DNA of 19,494 nt from an uncultured Bacilli bacterium (lineage in GTDB: Bacteria; Bacillota_I; Bacilli_A; RF39; UBA660), in the NCBI GenBank assembly GCA_947589725.1, contig CANQCQ010000005.1:1-19494 (forward strand), read 5' to 3'. Position 1 is the first letter of the stretch; each line of letters starts with the position of its first letter. The notes beneath the pieces are model-generated. The model saw only the letters and a program-made list of their open reading frames with translations, searched no databases and was not told where the DNA came from. The position numbers and the translations under genes were made by a program. Of this stretch, positions 6,888-13,028 are shown piece after piece.

Positions 6888-8090
6888 CTACATAGTTTTT
6901 ACTAATTCTTTATTTTTCTCATTTAATGAATTATTTAAAACACTTATTTCATCATAAAGAGCTTTAGCTTCTTCTGCTTTTCCTTCTTTATATAATTCAT
7001 TTGCTTTCTCTAACATTTTTTCTATATCATTAGAATCTTGTACATTATTAACTACATTATCTTCAACTGGTACTACATCAGGAAGAGGTGTTGGCTCACT
7101 AGTACTTAAATTATTTTGTTCAGGTTCTACTGTTGTAGTGTTTTGTTCAAATACTTTTTTCTCTTCTTCAGTTTTCGAATTTGCTAAATTATTAAATTGA
7201 TTATCATTAACAATAATTACTTTAGCAGTTAAATCATCATTTTTAGTAATTGTTTTAACAGTTTCTTCATTATTGACAGGTTGTTGTTCTAAAATAGTAT
7301 TTGATGTATCTTCATTTGAATTAGTAATTGTTGCATCAGGAACTAAATTATTAGCTTCACCAGTTACATCTTTAAAAGGTAAATCTACATTTTCTTCTTG
7401 ATTATTATCTTCAGCTTGAACTGGTTCAACTTCTTTTTCTGTCTCATTAATTGTTGCTGGATCAATACTGTCAGCTTCTACTGTTGTAGGTAAATCTACA
7501 CCATCATTTTCATAATCAACTCTTGCCATATCCGGAATAGTTGCATCTTCTGAATTAATTTCTTCACTTACTGCAGAATTAGCAACATCATTTAACTCAT
7601 TTGGTACTTCTTCAAAAGATTTTTCATCATTATTAGGACTTATATCAAAACTAATATCAGAGTTTTGAGTAATAGTATCAGGAGTCACATTCTCTTCAAA
7701 TTCTACTGGTTGTACACTATCCTCATTATTACTTACACTTTCAACATTATCATGAATTTCTTCTTCTAATTTATTTTCTACATTATTAGTATTACTAATA
7801 ACTTGTTGATTAACTAAGTCATTTTCTACACTAATTTGATCAATAACTTGAATAGATTGTTGCAACTGTCTAAATAAAAGAATACTATTATCCAAACTAT
7901 TATTATGTTTTGTCCACAAATCTAATAAATTATTTTTAGTATTTTCATCTTTTGAAGCTGCTATTTCATTTTCTAAATTATTAAGAATAATCTCTTCTCT
8001 TTCTATCACATCATAAAAAGTAGATTTTAAACCTCTAACAGATTTTTCTAAAGCATAATCTTTATAAACATAACTTAACTCTTTTACCAT
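6888..8090 (-). CDS. Long acidic protein with low-complexity linker and C-terminal TPR-like helix pair
   Basis: A 400-residue protein without signal peptide or membrane segment. Residues about 1-95 form a helical, coiled-coil-prone domain (LKSTFYDVIEREEIILNN onward). Residues about 100-340 are a disordered, strongly acidic stretch rich in Asn, Asp, Glu, Val, Pro and Thr, with loosely recurring DATI and DLP-type elements. The last about 50 residues contain a TPR-like hairpin (ANELYKEGKAEEAKALYDEI). Such layouts are typical of scaffolds or adapters, but I know no family. A GTG start at 8099 abuts the ribosome site, so ATG 8088-8090, 8 bases after GGAG, is preferred. It sits between a DUF1292-like protein and a tail-anchored protein with short gaps, so the three are likely one unit. 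Confidence 0.65.
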   Translation of the reverse strand: MVKELSYVYKDYALEKSVRGLKSTFYDVIEREEIILNNLENEIAASKDENTKNNLLDLWTKHNNSLDNSILLFRQLQQSIQVIDQISVENDLVNQQVISNTNNVENKLEEEIHDNVESVSNNEDSVQPVEFEENVTPDTITQNSDISFDISPNNDEKSFEEVPNELNDVANSAVSEEINSEDATIPDMARVDYENDGVDLPTTVEADSIDPATINETEKEVEPVQAEDNNQEENVDLPFKDVTGEANNLVPDATITNSNEDTSNTILEQQPVNNEETVKTITKNDDLTAKVIIVNDNQFNNLANSKTEEEKKVFEQNTTTVEPEQNNLSTSEPTPLPDVVPVEDNVVNNVQDSNDIEKMLEKANELYKEGKAEEAKALYDEISVLNNSLNEKNKELVKTM

Positions 8091-8107
8091 CAAAAACACT
8101 CCAATCT

Positions 8108-8362
8108 CTAGGATACATTTGCTATTCTTCTAAGTAGTTTCTGAACATTTTTCCATTCTTCATCATCTGTTATCTCAGAAATAAATAAGCCATTATCCTT
8201 ATATTCTATAATAGAAATGTAGACTATCTTATCATTACTATCCCCATACTTTTCGCCCTTAGAATAAACAACATAATGTTTACTTGCATCATCACTAGTT
8301 AAATAAGTAATCAAATTAACCTTTATAACACCATCTTTTGTTACTAATTCTATTTCTTCCAT
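8108..8362 (-). CDS. DUF1292-like small protein (second copy type)
   Basis: An 84-residue protein. It opens EEIELVTKDGVIKVNLITYL, then HYVVYSKGEKYGDSNDK, VYISIIEY and a final EWKNVQKLLRRI. The small-strand, YVVY, then YISI layout with a C-terminal helix resembles DUF1292/YrzB-type proteins and the gene at 2277, though it diverges from that copy. It leads a three-gene operon, with a Shine-Dalgarno GAGGAG about 8 bases before ATG and a promoter at 8390-8418. The next gene begins 17 bases after its stop. Function unknown; a cytoplasmic protein with no membrane segment. Confidence 0.65.
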   Translation of the reverse strand: MEEIELVTKDGVIKVNLITYLTSDDASKHYVVYSKGEKYGDSNDKIVYISIIEYKDNGLFISEITDDEEWKNVQKLLRRIANVS

Positions 8363-8389
8363 AGCAAAAACTCCTCTATTCTAATAGTT

Positions 8390-8418
8390 ATTATACATAA
8401 TTTTTCTTTATAAGTCTA
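8390..8418 (-). promoter_or_regulatory. SigA-like promoter of the DUF1292-acidic protein operon
   Basis: TAGACT (8413-8418, 4 of 6), 17-base spacer, TATAAT (8390-8395). It lies just downstream of the terminator of the thioredoxin-CcdA operon. Confidence 0.55.
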
Positions 8419-8427
8419 TCTTTTAAT

Positions 8428-8451
8428 AAAAAAAGATACAAAAATGTATCT
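8428..8451 (-). terminator. Intrinsic terminator of the NifS-thioredoxin-CcdA operon
   Basis: AGATACA, 4-base loop, TGTATCT plus T residues on the minus strand. The TAG stop (8450-8452) lies in the first stem arm. Confidence 0.9.
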
Positions 8452-9652
8452 AAAAACCAAAAACTAATAATTTATAATTAAATATTAAAAGTATACCTAC
8501 AATTAACATAATAATTCCACCAATTAAATGTGAATATTTATTATATTTTGTAGAAAAACCAGTTACATTCATAGTAAACATAGCTATTAAAAATATAATT
8601 AAATCATCTATTAAAAAGAAAAATATATAAATCAAAGTATAGAAAAATGCTACTATACCTTTAATATCATTTATAGCTAAAAGTTGTGTAAAGATAACAG
8701 GAAGACCTAATGAACAAGTAAGTTCTATTATATTAACAGCTATTGCTAGTAAGATAACTCCCAAAAGCATTAATATAAAACTCTTTTCACTAGTGATCTT
8801 TTTTATATAACTTATAATTGACTTTCTTCTTTTATTATCTACTACTTTACATCCACTATCAGGACTTTTAAAATAATTATATAAATTTAATATTCCACCA
8901 ATGATTGCTAAAGCTCCAATTACATATCTTATAAAAACAGATGTAGATACTTTAATAATTATATTTAACCAAGAAAACATAATTAACATATATACCAAAG
9001 CACTTGTTATTAAAAAGGTAAAACCAATTATTAACATTTTTTTATTATCTTTCATTCCAATTAATATACTAATTAAAAATAATAAAACCCACATCGCACA
9101 AGGATTAAATCCATCTATTAAACCAATTAAAGCAGCTACACTAGAAATAGATAAATTTTTTAAATTAACTTTTCCAAAGAAAGGTAAATTATAAATAAAT
9201 TTTTCATTTTGTTCTTCTTCAAATTCTGAAAAACTGTCTTTTATAGTTTTAACAGACTTACCTTCAATAATTTTATCTACATTATCAGAATAATTATTTT
9301 TAGAATCATTATAATAATTAATAGCTCTTTTAATACTTCGTCCTATTGCCTCATTATAACCTACAAAATAAGTATTACCAATAATAGTAAGAGGTACTCC
9401 ATTTTCTTTTATTTTATAAACTTCTTTTACTTTATTATATAGTTCTTCATTTAAAGTATTGTACCAAACTTCATATTCTTCTATTTTTACATCTTTGCTA
9501 ATTTTATCTAAGAATAATTTTTCTTCTGCACAATGAGGACATCCATCTCCATGAAAGAAATATATAGTTAATTTATTTTCTTTTGCATTAACTGGTAATA
9601 TTAGTAAACTACAAAATATAAATAGTAAGAATAATTTAATTACTTTTTTCAT
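8450..9652 (-). CDS. Thioredoxin-CcdA/DsbD-like membrane fusion protein
   Basis: A 400-residue protein. Residues 1-23 are a signal peptide (no lipobox), residues 30-115 a thioredoxin-fold domain with CPHC (Cys38, Cys41) and cis-Pro87, residues about 120-165 a linker, then about 6 membrane segments to the C-terminus. Membrane Cys185 (GFNPCAMW) and Cys313 (LTCSLGLP) sit at the positions expected of the paired Cys of CcdA/DsbD families. The layout implies electrons pass from cytoplasmic thioredoxin through the membrane Cys pair to the extracytoplasmic CPHC domain, to reduce disulfides on envelope proteins. Shine-Dalgarno GGAGG lies 9 bases before ATG. It overlaps the end of the thioredoxin gene by 17 bases, so coupling is expected. 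Assigning a specific client (cytochrome c maturation or envelope proteins) is not possible here. Confidence 0.9.
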   Translation of the reverse strand: MKKVIKLFLLFIFCSLLILPVNAKENKLTIYFFHGDGCPHCAEEKLFLDKISKDVKIEEYEVWYNTLNEELYNKVKEVYKIKENGVPLTIIGNTYFVGYNEAIGRSIKRAINYYNDSKNNYSDNVDKIIEGKSVKTIKDSFSEFEEEQNEKFIYNLPFFGKVNLKNLSISSVAALIGLIDGFNPCAMWVLLFLISILIGMKDNKKMLIIGFTFLITSALVYMLIMFSWLNIIIKVSTSVFIRYVIGALAIIGGILNLYNYFKSPDSGCKVVDNKRRKSIISYIKKITSEKSFILMLLGVILLAIAVNIIELTCSLGLPVIFTQLLAINDIKGIVAFFYTLIYIFFFLIDDLIIFLIAMFTMNVTGFSTKYNKYSHLIGGIIMLIVGILLIFNYKLLVFGF

Positions 9653-9917
9653 GTATAATTTCCTCCATTATTTCTTTTATCTCATCATATGAATGTTCTC
9701 CTTCTAATCTTTTTACTTCTAAATTATTAGAATAAAATATAAAAACTGGTAAAATATTATCTATTTTATACTCTGCTACTTTCTCCTCATCTAAATCATA
9801 ATCTAAGTTTACAACATCAACAGCATATTCCTTTGAAATTTTATTCCATACTTTATTCATTATTAAACAAGCACTACACCATAAAGCAGTTATCTTAACA
9901 ACTTTTATCTTATTCAC
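9636..9917 (-). CDS. Small thioredoxin-like protein
   Basis: A 93-residue cytoplasmic protein with WCSAC (Trp13, Cys14, Cys17) and cis-Pro57 (LPVFIFY). It is shorter than typical thioredoxin (about 105) but has the complete fold core. CSAC differs from the canonical CGPC, which alters redox potential. It begins with GTG 9915-9917, eight bases inside the NifS gene's end (GTGAATAA overlap), with only a weak ribosome site, so translation is probably coupled. Located between the cysteine desulfurase and the membrane thioredoxin-CcdA fusion, it is the natural candidate for the cytoplasmic electron donor to the fusion; it might instead accept sulfur or reduce the desulfurase. Confidence 0.85.
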   Translation of the reverse strand: MNKIKVVKITALWCSACLIMNKVWNKISKEYAVDVVNLDYDLDEEKVAEYKIDNILPVFIFYSNNLEVKRLEGEHSYDEIKEIMEEIIHEKSN

Positions 9918-11034
9918 CTTTTATATTCAACTCACTTAGTAATTTAGTAAATACTTCTACAAAGTAATCTACCTCAGCAATAGTAGTTTTATAACTTAAA
10001 CTAATTCTAATACTATGACTAGATTTATCCATATCATTAGTTACCGCATAAACTGCTTTTGAATATTTTCCAGTGGAGCAAGCTGTCTGTGTAGATACAT
10101 AAATATCATATTGTTCTAAGGCATGTTGCATAGTTTCTGGTTTAATTCCTTTTAAACTTATATTGACAATATTAGGAATACAATATTTATTACTGTTAAT
10201 GGAAATATTTAATTTTTCTATTTTAGAAATTAAATAATCATGTATTTTTACTACTGCTTTATATTTATCACTAAAATCTTCATATGCTAATCTAAGAGCC
10301 CTACTACAACTAACTATTAATGGTGTAGCTGGAGTTCCACTTCTATATACTGTTGTTGATTTACCTCCATGTATCAATGGCTCAATTACAATATTTTCCT
10401 TTTTTATTAATAAGCCAATACCTTTCATACCAAAAAATTTTTGAGCAGAAGCACTAGCTAAATCAACATAACTAAAATCAATCTTTTCTTTACCTATACT
10501 TTGTGTTACATCACTATGAAAATAACATTTAGGATACTTTTTTACAATTTCATATATCTTTTTTAAATCTTGACGAATGCCCACTTCACTATTTACTGAA
10601 GATATACTTACTAAAATAGTATCATTAGTCATTAATTTTTCTAAATCATCTAAATCTACTAAACCATTATCATCTAATTTAACAAAGTCAACATCAAAAC
10701 CTAATCCTTGAAGATATGAAATTGGACCAATTACAGAAGAATGTTCTAATTCCGTTGTTATGATATGTTTACCTCTATTTTGATACTTTAAACATATACC
10801 TTTAATTGCTGTATTATTAGCTTCACTAGCCCCACTAGTATATATTATTTCACTACTCTTAACATTAAGAATTTCTGCAATTTGATTTGTAGCTTGAGAA
10901 ATTAATTTAGCCGCCTCTACTCCCAACTTGTGTAAAGAATTTGGATTACCAATAAAATCCTTACAAACTTTAGAATAGGTATCAATTACCCTATCATCGA
11001 CTAAAGTAGTAGCACTATAATCTAAATAAACCAT
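9910..11034 (-). CDS. nifS: Cysteine desulfurase, NifS/IscS class
   Basis: A 374-residue fold-type I PLP enzyme that takes sulfur from cysteine to a Cys persulfide for Fe-S clusters or thiolated cofactors. Visible residues: the YLDYSATT start; His98 (TELEHSS); Asp175 and Gln178 (HSDVTQ); Lys199 (SAQKFFG), the PLP lysine; RSGTPATP (231-238); and Cys319 in STQTACSTGK, the sulfur-accepting Cys. The PLP motif reads QK where HK is usual, so the His that normally precedes the Lys is replaced. Length fits. It leads an operon with thioredoxin and thioredoxin-CcdA. Its own SD is weak (GAGTGAT), and the promoter is at 11059-11064. Whether its sulfur goes to Fe-S, tRNA thiolation or the redox pair downstream is not clear from sequence. 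Confidence 0.93.
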   Translation of the reverse strand: MVYLDYSATTLVDDRVIDTYSKVCKDFIGNPNSLHKLGVEAAKLISQATNQIAEILNVKSSEIIYTSGASEANNTAIKGICLKYQNRGKHIITTELEHSSVIGPISYLQGLGFDVDFVKLDDNGLVDLDDLEKLMTNDTILVSISSVNSEVGIRQDLKKIYEIVKKYPKCYFHSDVTQSIGKEKIDFSYVDLASASAQKFFGMKGIGLLIKKENIVIEPLIHGGKSTTVYRSGTPATPLIVSCSRALRLAYEDFSDKYKAVVKIHDYLISKIEKLNISINSNKYCIPNIVNISLKGIKPETMQHALEQYDIYVSTQTACSTGKYSKAVYAVTNDMDKSSHSIRISLSYKTTIAEVDYFVEVFTKLLSELNIKGE

Positions 11035-11058
11035 CTATATCACTCATTTCTACTTAAA

Positions 11059-11064
11059 AGTATA
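11059..11064 (-). promoter_or_regulatory. Extended -10 promoter of the NifS operon
   Basis: TATACT preceded by TGc. The hexamer 17 bases upstream is TTTAAT, a weak match, so the call rests on the TGn extension and its position between a terminator and the first start codon. Confidence 0.5.
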
Positions 11065-11110
11065 GCAAAATATTAAAGTCTATTAAAGAAAGTTCACAAA
11101 ATTTTCATAT

Positions 11111-11133
11111 AAAAAATAGACCTAAGTCTATTT
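11111..11133 (-). terminator. Intrinsic terminator after the small-protein gene
   Basis: AAATAGAC, loop TTAG, GTCTATTT plus T residues on the minus strand. The TAG stop of the upstream gene (11128-11130) is inside the stem. Confidence 0.9.
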
Positions 11134-11397
11134 ATTAACCGATGTATAATAGTATCTTTCTGATAAAGTATCTGATATTTCTAACAAATCTTCAGGACTA
11201 TCATATTCTTCTATTGCTTTTTCCACTAAAAAGATCACTTCATTTAAATCATTACAAGAACTATATGGTATATCATAATTATCTAAAACTAACTTTTCCT
11301 TAGCTGTAATTAAAAAATTCTTATTAACATCTACTAAAAAATTACTATTAAAATCTATATTATTAGCTACCTCTTTAGTATAATCATTAAAATCCAT
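11128..11397 (-). CDS. Small soluble hypothetical protein, about 89 aa
   Basis: I do not recognise this one. It begins MDFNDYTKEV, and the region NKNFLITAKEKLVLDNYDIPYSSC followed by an acidic helical tail looks like a small, acidic, all-alpha cytoplasmic protein with no membrane segment. A longer frame opens at ATG 11418, seven codons upstream and inside the end of the preceding gene; ATG 11395-11397, one base after that gene's TAA, has a weak GTGG upstream and is preferred. It is likely translated by coupling in a two-gene unit and ends in a terminator. The start is uncertain between the two. Confidence 0.55.
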   Translation of the reverse strand: MDFNDYTKEVANNIDFNSNFLVDVNKNFLITAKEKLVLDNYDIPYSSCNDLNEVIFLVEKAIEEYDSPEDLLEISDTLSERYYYTSVNK

Positions 11398-11398
11398 A

Positions 11399-11920
11399 TT
11401 ATCCACAACTATACCCATTAACTTTCATATGAGTAATAAGAGACCCTTGTGTATAATTATCTTTTACTTTAAGAGTCACAACATCACTACTCTTAGTATT
11501 AGAATTTATTTTTACAACTAAATTACCATCATCAATAAAATCTATATTATTTAATATTAATGTATCTTCATCTGTAGCAGTTACATAAACAATCAATCTA
11601 TCAGTAAGCTTAGATATTTTAACTTTATCTTTTTCTAAATATTCATAAGATTTCTTTAAAGAATTTTCTAAATAATCTAAATTATTATCATTTAAATATT
11701 TACTTGGTAAAATGATTGTCCTAGTTAAATCTAATTTACTAATCTTTTTACCTTCCAATGAAGTTGTCAATTCTTCCTTAAAAATAATTCCTAACTCATC
11801 TGTTGTTTTCTTACTACATTTAACAACAGTTTGTTCAATATTAGCAAAAAGATATATCACTACAACAATAAATACAATAGCTAATATTAAAGGAAATACT
11901 TTACTTTTTTTATATGACAT
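11399..11920 (-). CDS. Membrane-anchored protein of unknown function, 173 aa
   Basis: Residues 1-8 are basic, residues 9-27 form one hydrophobic segment, and the rest (about 145 residues) is predicted outside the membrane and rich in Lys, Asp, Leu and Thr. No catalytic motif is evident. The region ISKLTDRLIVYVTATDEDTLILNNIDF looks like alternating strands, and the protein ends NGYSCG with a lone Cys. Shine-Dalgarno GAGGTG lies 9 bases before ATG. The gene starts right after the hsp20 terminator under an extended -10 promoter and is followed by the small soluble protein, one base apart. No family assignment. Confidence 0.6.
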   Translation of the reverse strand: MSYKKSKVFPLILAIVFIVVVIYLFANIEQTVVKCSKKTTDELGIIFKEELTTSLEGKKISKLDLTRTIILPSKYLNDNNLDYLENSLKKSYEYLEKDKVKISKLTDRLIVYVTATDEDTLILNNIDFIDDGNLVVKINSNTKSSDVVTLKVKDNYTQGSLITHMKVNGYSCG

Positions 11921-11945
11921 AACTTATTCACCTCTTATATTAATT

Positions 11946-11951
11946 ATTGTA
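11946..11951 (-). promoter_or_regulatory. Extended -10 promoter of the two-gene unit
   Basis: TACAAT preceded by TGa, 11 bases past the T-tract of the hsp20 terminator. No convincing -35 (AATCTT at 17 bases). Confidence 0.5.
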
Positions 11952-11962
11952 TCATATTAATT

Positions 11963-11989
11963 AAAAAAAAGATTAACTTTCGTTAATCT
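11963..11989 (-). terminator. Intrinsic terminator of hsp20
   Basis: AGATTAAC, 4-base loop GAAA, GTTAATCT, then seven T residues on the minus strand: an 8-bp perfect stem with a stable GAAA tetraloop. Confidence 0.92.
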
Positions 11990-11993
11990 CAAA

Positions 11994-12383
11994 CTATTTA
12001 ATTTCAATAAATGTTTTTTGTTCTGTTTCTTCCTTTTTAGGAACTACAACAGTCAATGTACCATTATTAAATGATGCATCAATATTATTTTGATCTAAAT
12101 CACCTAGTGAGAAAGATCTTTCAAAACTTCCATATACTCTTTCACGTCTTATATAGTTTCTTTCTTCATCACTATCATCAACTTCACTTTTTCTTTCAGC
12201 TTTAATAGTTAGATAACCATCTTTTACTAATACTGAAATATCCTTTTTCTCAAATCCAGGGAGATCAACTTCTATATGATATTTACCATCCTTTTCATAA
12301 ATATCACATTTCATTTTGTCTACTGTTGTAGGCATAAAATCATCAAACATGTTGTCAAAATATCTTCTAGGAAATAAATCCAT
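11994..12383 (-). CDS. hsp20: Small heat-shock protein, Hsp20/alpha-crystallin family
   Basis: A 129-residue holdase that binds unfolding proteins without ATP and hands them to refolding chaperones. The alpha-crystallin domain runs at about 22-116, with KYHIEVDLPGFEKKDI, an SFERSF stretch and GTLTVVVPK (108-116), the family signature. IEI at 126-128 is the C-terminal IxI/V motif that links subunits into oligomers. The N-terminus MDLFPRRYFDNMFDDF is typical. The ribosome site is modest (AAAGG about 12 bases before ATG). A promoter with an HrcA operator lies upstream (12425-12466), and a terminator follows the stop. It is monocistronic unless transcripts read in from the phosphoketolase unit, which has no terminator. 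Confidence 0.95.
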   Translation of the reverse strand: MDLFPRRYFDNMFDDFMPTTVDKMKCDIYEKDGKYHIEVDLPGFEKKDISVLVKDGYLTIKAERKSEVDDSDEERNYIRRERVYGSFERSFSLGDLDQNNIDASFNNGTLTVVVPKKEETEQKTFIEIK

Positions 12384-12424
12384 AATATCATCTACCTTTC
12401 ATGTACTTTATCTCGTACAATTTT

Positions 12425-12453
12425 GTTATATCACTTTATTTGGCACTTGTCAA
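12425..12453 (-). promoter_or_regulatory. SigA promoter of hsp20
   Basis: TTGACA (12448-12453), 17-base spacer, TATAAC (12425-12430) preceded by TGa. The -35 lies mostly inside the CIRCE spacer. Confidence 0.85.
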
Positions 12454-12466
12454 TAGAGAGTGCTAA
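12440..12466 (-). promoter_or_regulatory. CIRCE operator (HrcA site) of hsp20
   Basis: Read on the plus strand: TTGGCACTT, 9-base spacer, GAGTGCTAA. Consensus is TTAGCACTC-N9-GAGTGCTAA; the right arm is perfect and the left has two mismatches. Bound HrcA would cover the -35. Confidence 0.93.
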
Positions 12467-12497
12467 TAATATTATATGTCTTTTTTAAAATATAATA

Positions 12498-13028
12498 CTA
12501 CAAAGATTCTATTAATTTCTTAAGACTATTATAATTAATAAAAGATTTGTTAAGTCTATAATCAAGCAGATAATTTTCACAAGCTACATTAGTTACTTTT
12601 AATTTATAATCTTGAACTCCACAAACAACTAACAATTTATCCCTATATTTATCTATATCCAAATCTTTAACAATAGTCTTATTTACTCTACTAATATTTA
12701 TATTATTAACAAAAATTAGTAATAATATTAAATAAAAAAGAATAATAGATGAAAGATAATATCTAGATATGCAAAGTGTAAGTACTAAAAACAATAAAAT
12801 TAATAAAGCTATTCTATATAAATATTTATTATTTCCTAATAATAAATACAATTGATTATCTTTATATATAAATAAATCTTTGTTTAATGGACCATCAAAT
12901 AAAACAATAATTAAAACTAAATTAATTAATAGTAAATAGATATTATTAACTAATAAAGGACTTATTAAAGTAAGTATTAAAGCAAAATAATTTTTCTTAT
13001 TCATCTGCATATAAAATATTTTATTCAT
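12498..13028 (-). CDS. Small multi-span membrane protein of unknown function
   Basis: A 176-residue protein with about four hydrophobic segments in residues 10-110 (paired near the N-terminus, then LYRIALLILLFLVLTLC and a further Ile/Leu-rich span), followed by a soluble Lys/Asp/Asn-rich tail of about 65 residues. I recognise no family. An earlier TTG start is possible, but ATG 13026-13028 has GGAG 8 bases upstream within the phosphoketolase gene, and the two overlap by 8 bases (ATGAATAA). Coupled translation with the phosphoketolase is expected, but no functional link is visible. There is no terminator between its stop and the hsp20 promoter. Confidence 0.65.
   Translation of the reverse strand: MNKIFYMQMNKKNYFALILTLISPLLVNNIYLLLINLVLIIVLFDGPLNKDLFIYKDNQLYLLLGNNKYLYRIALLILLFLVLTLCISRYYLSSIILFYLILLLIFVNNINISRVNKTIVKDLDIDKYRDKLLVVCGVQDYKLKVTNVACENYLLDYRLNKSFINYNSLKKLIESL

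Noticed and set aside
8901..9194. Plus-strand open frame of 97 residues
   Set aside because: Mirror of the membrane segments of the thioredoxin-CcdA gene, a usual shadow of hydrophobic coding DNA.
11712..11960. Plus-strand open frame of 82 residues
   Set aside because: Antisense to the membrane-anchored 173-residue gene and its promoter, without ribosome site.
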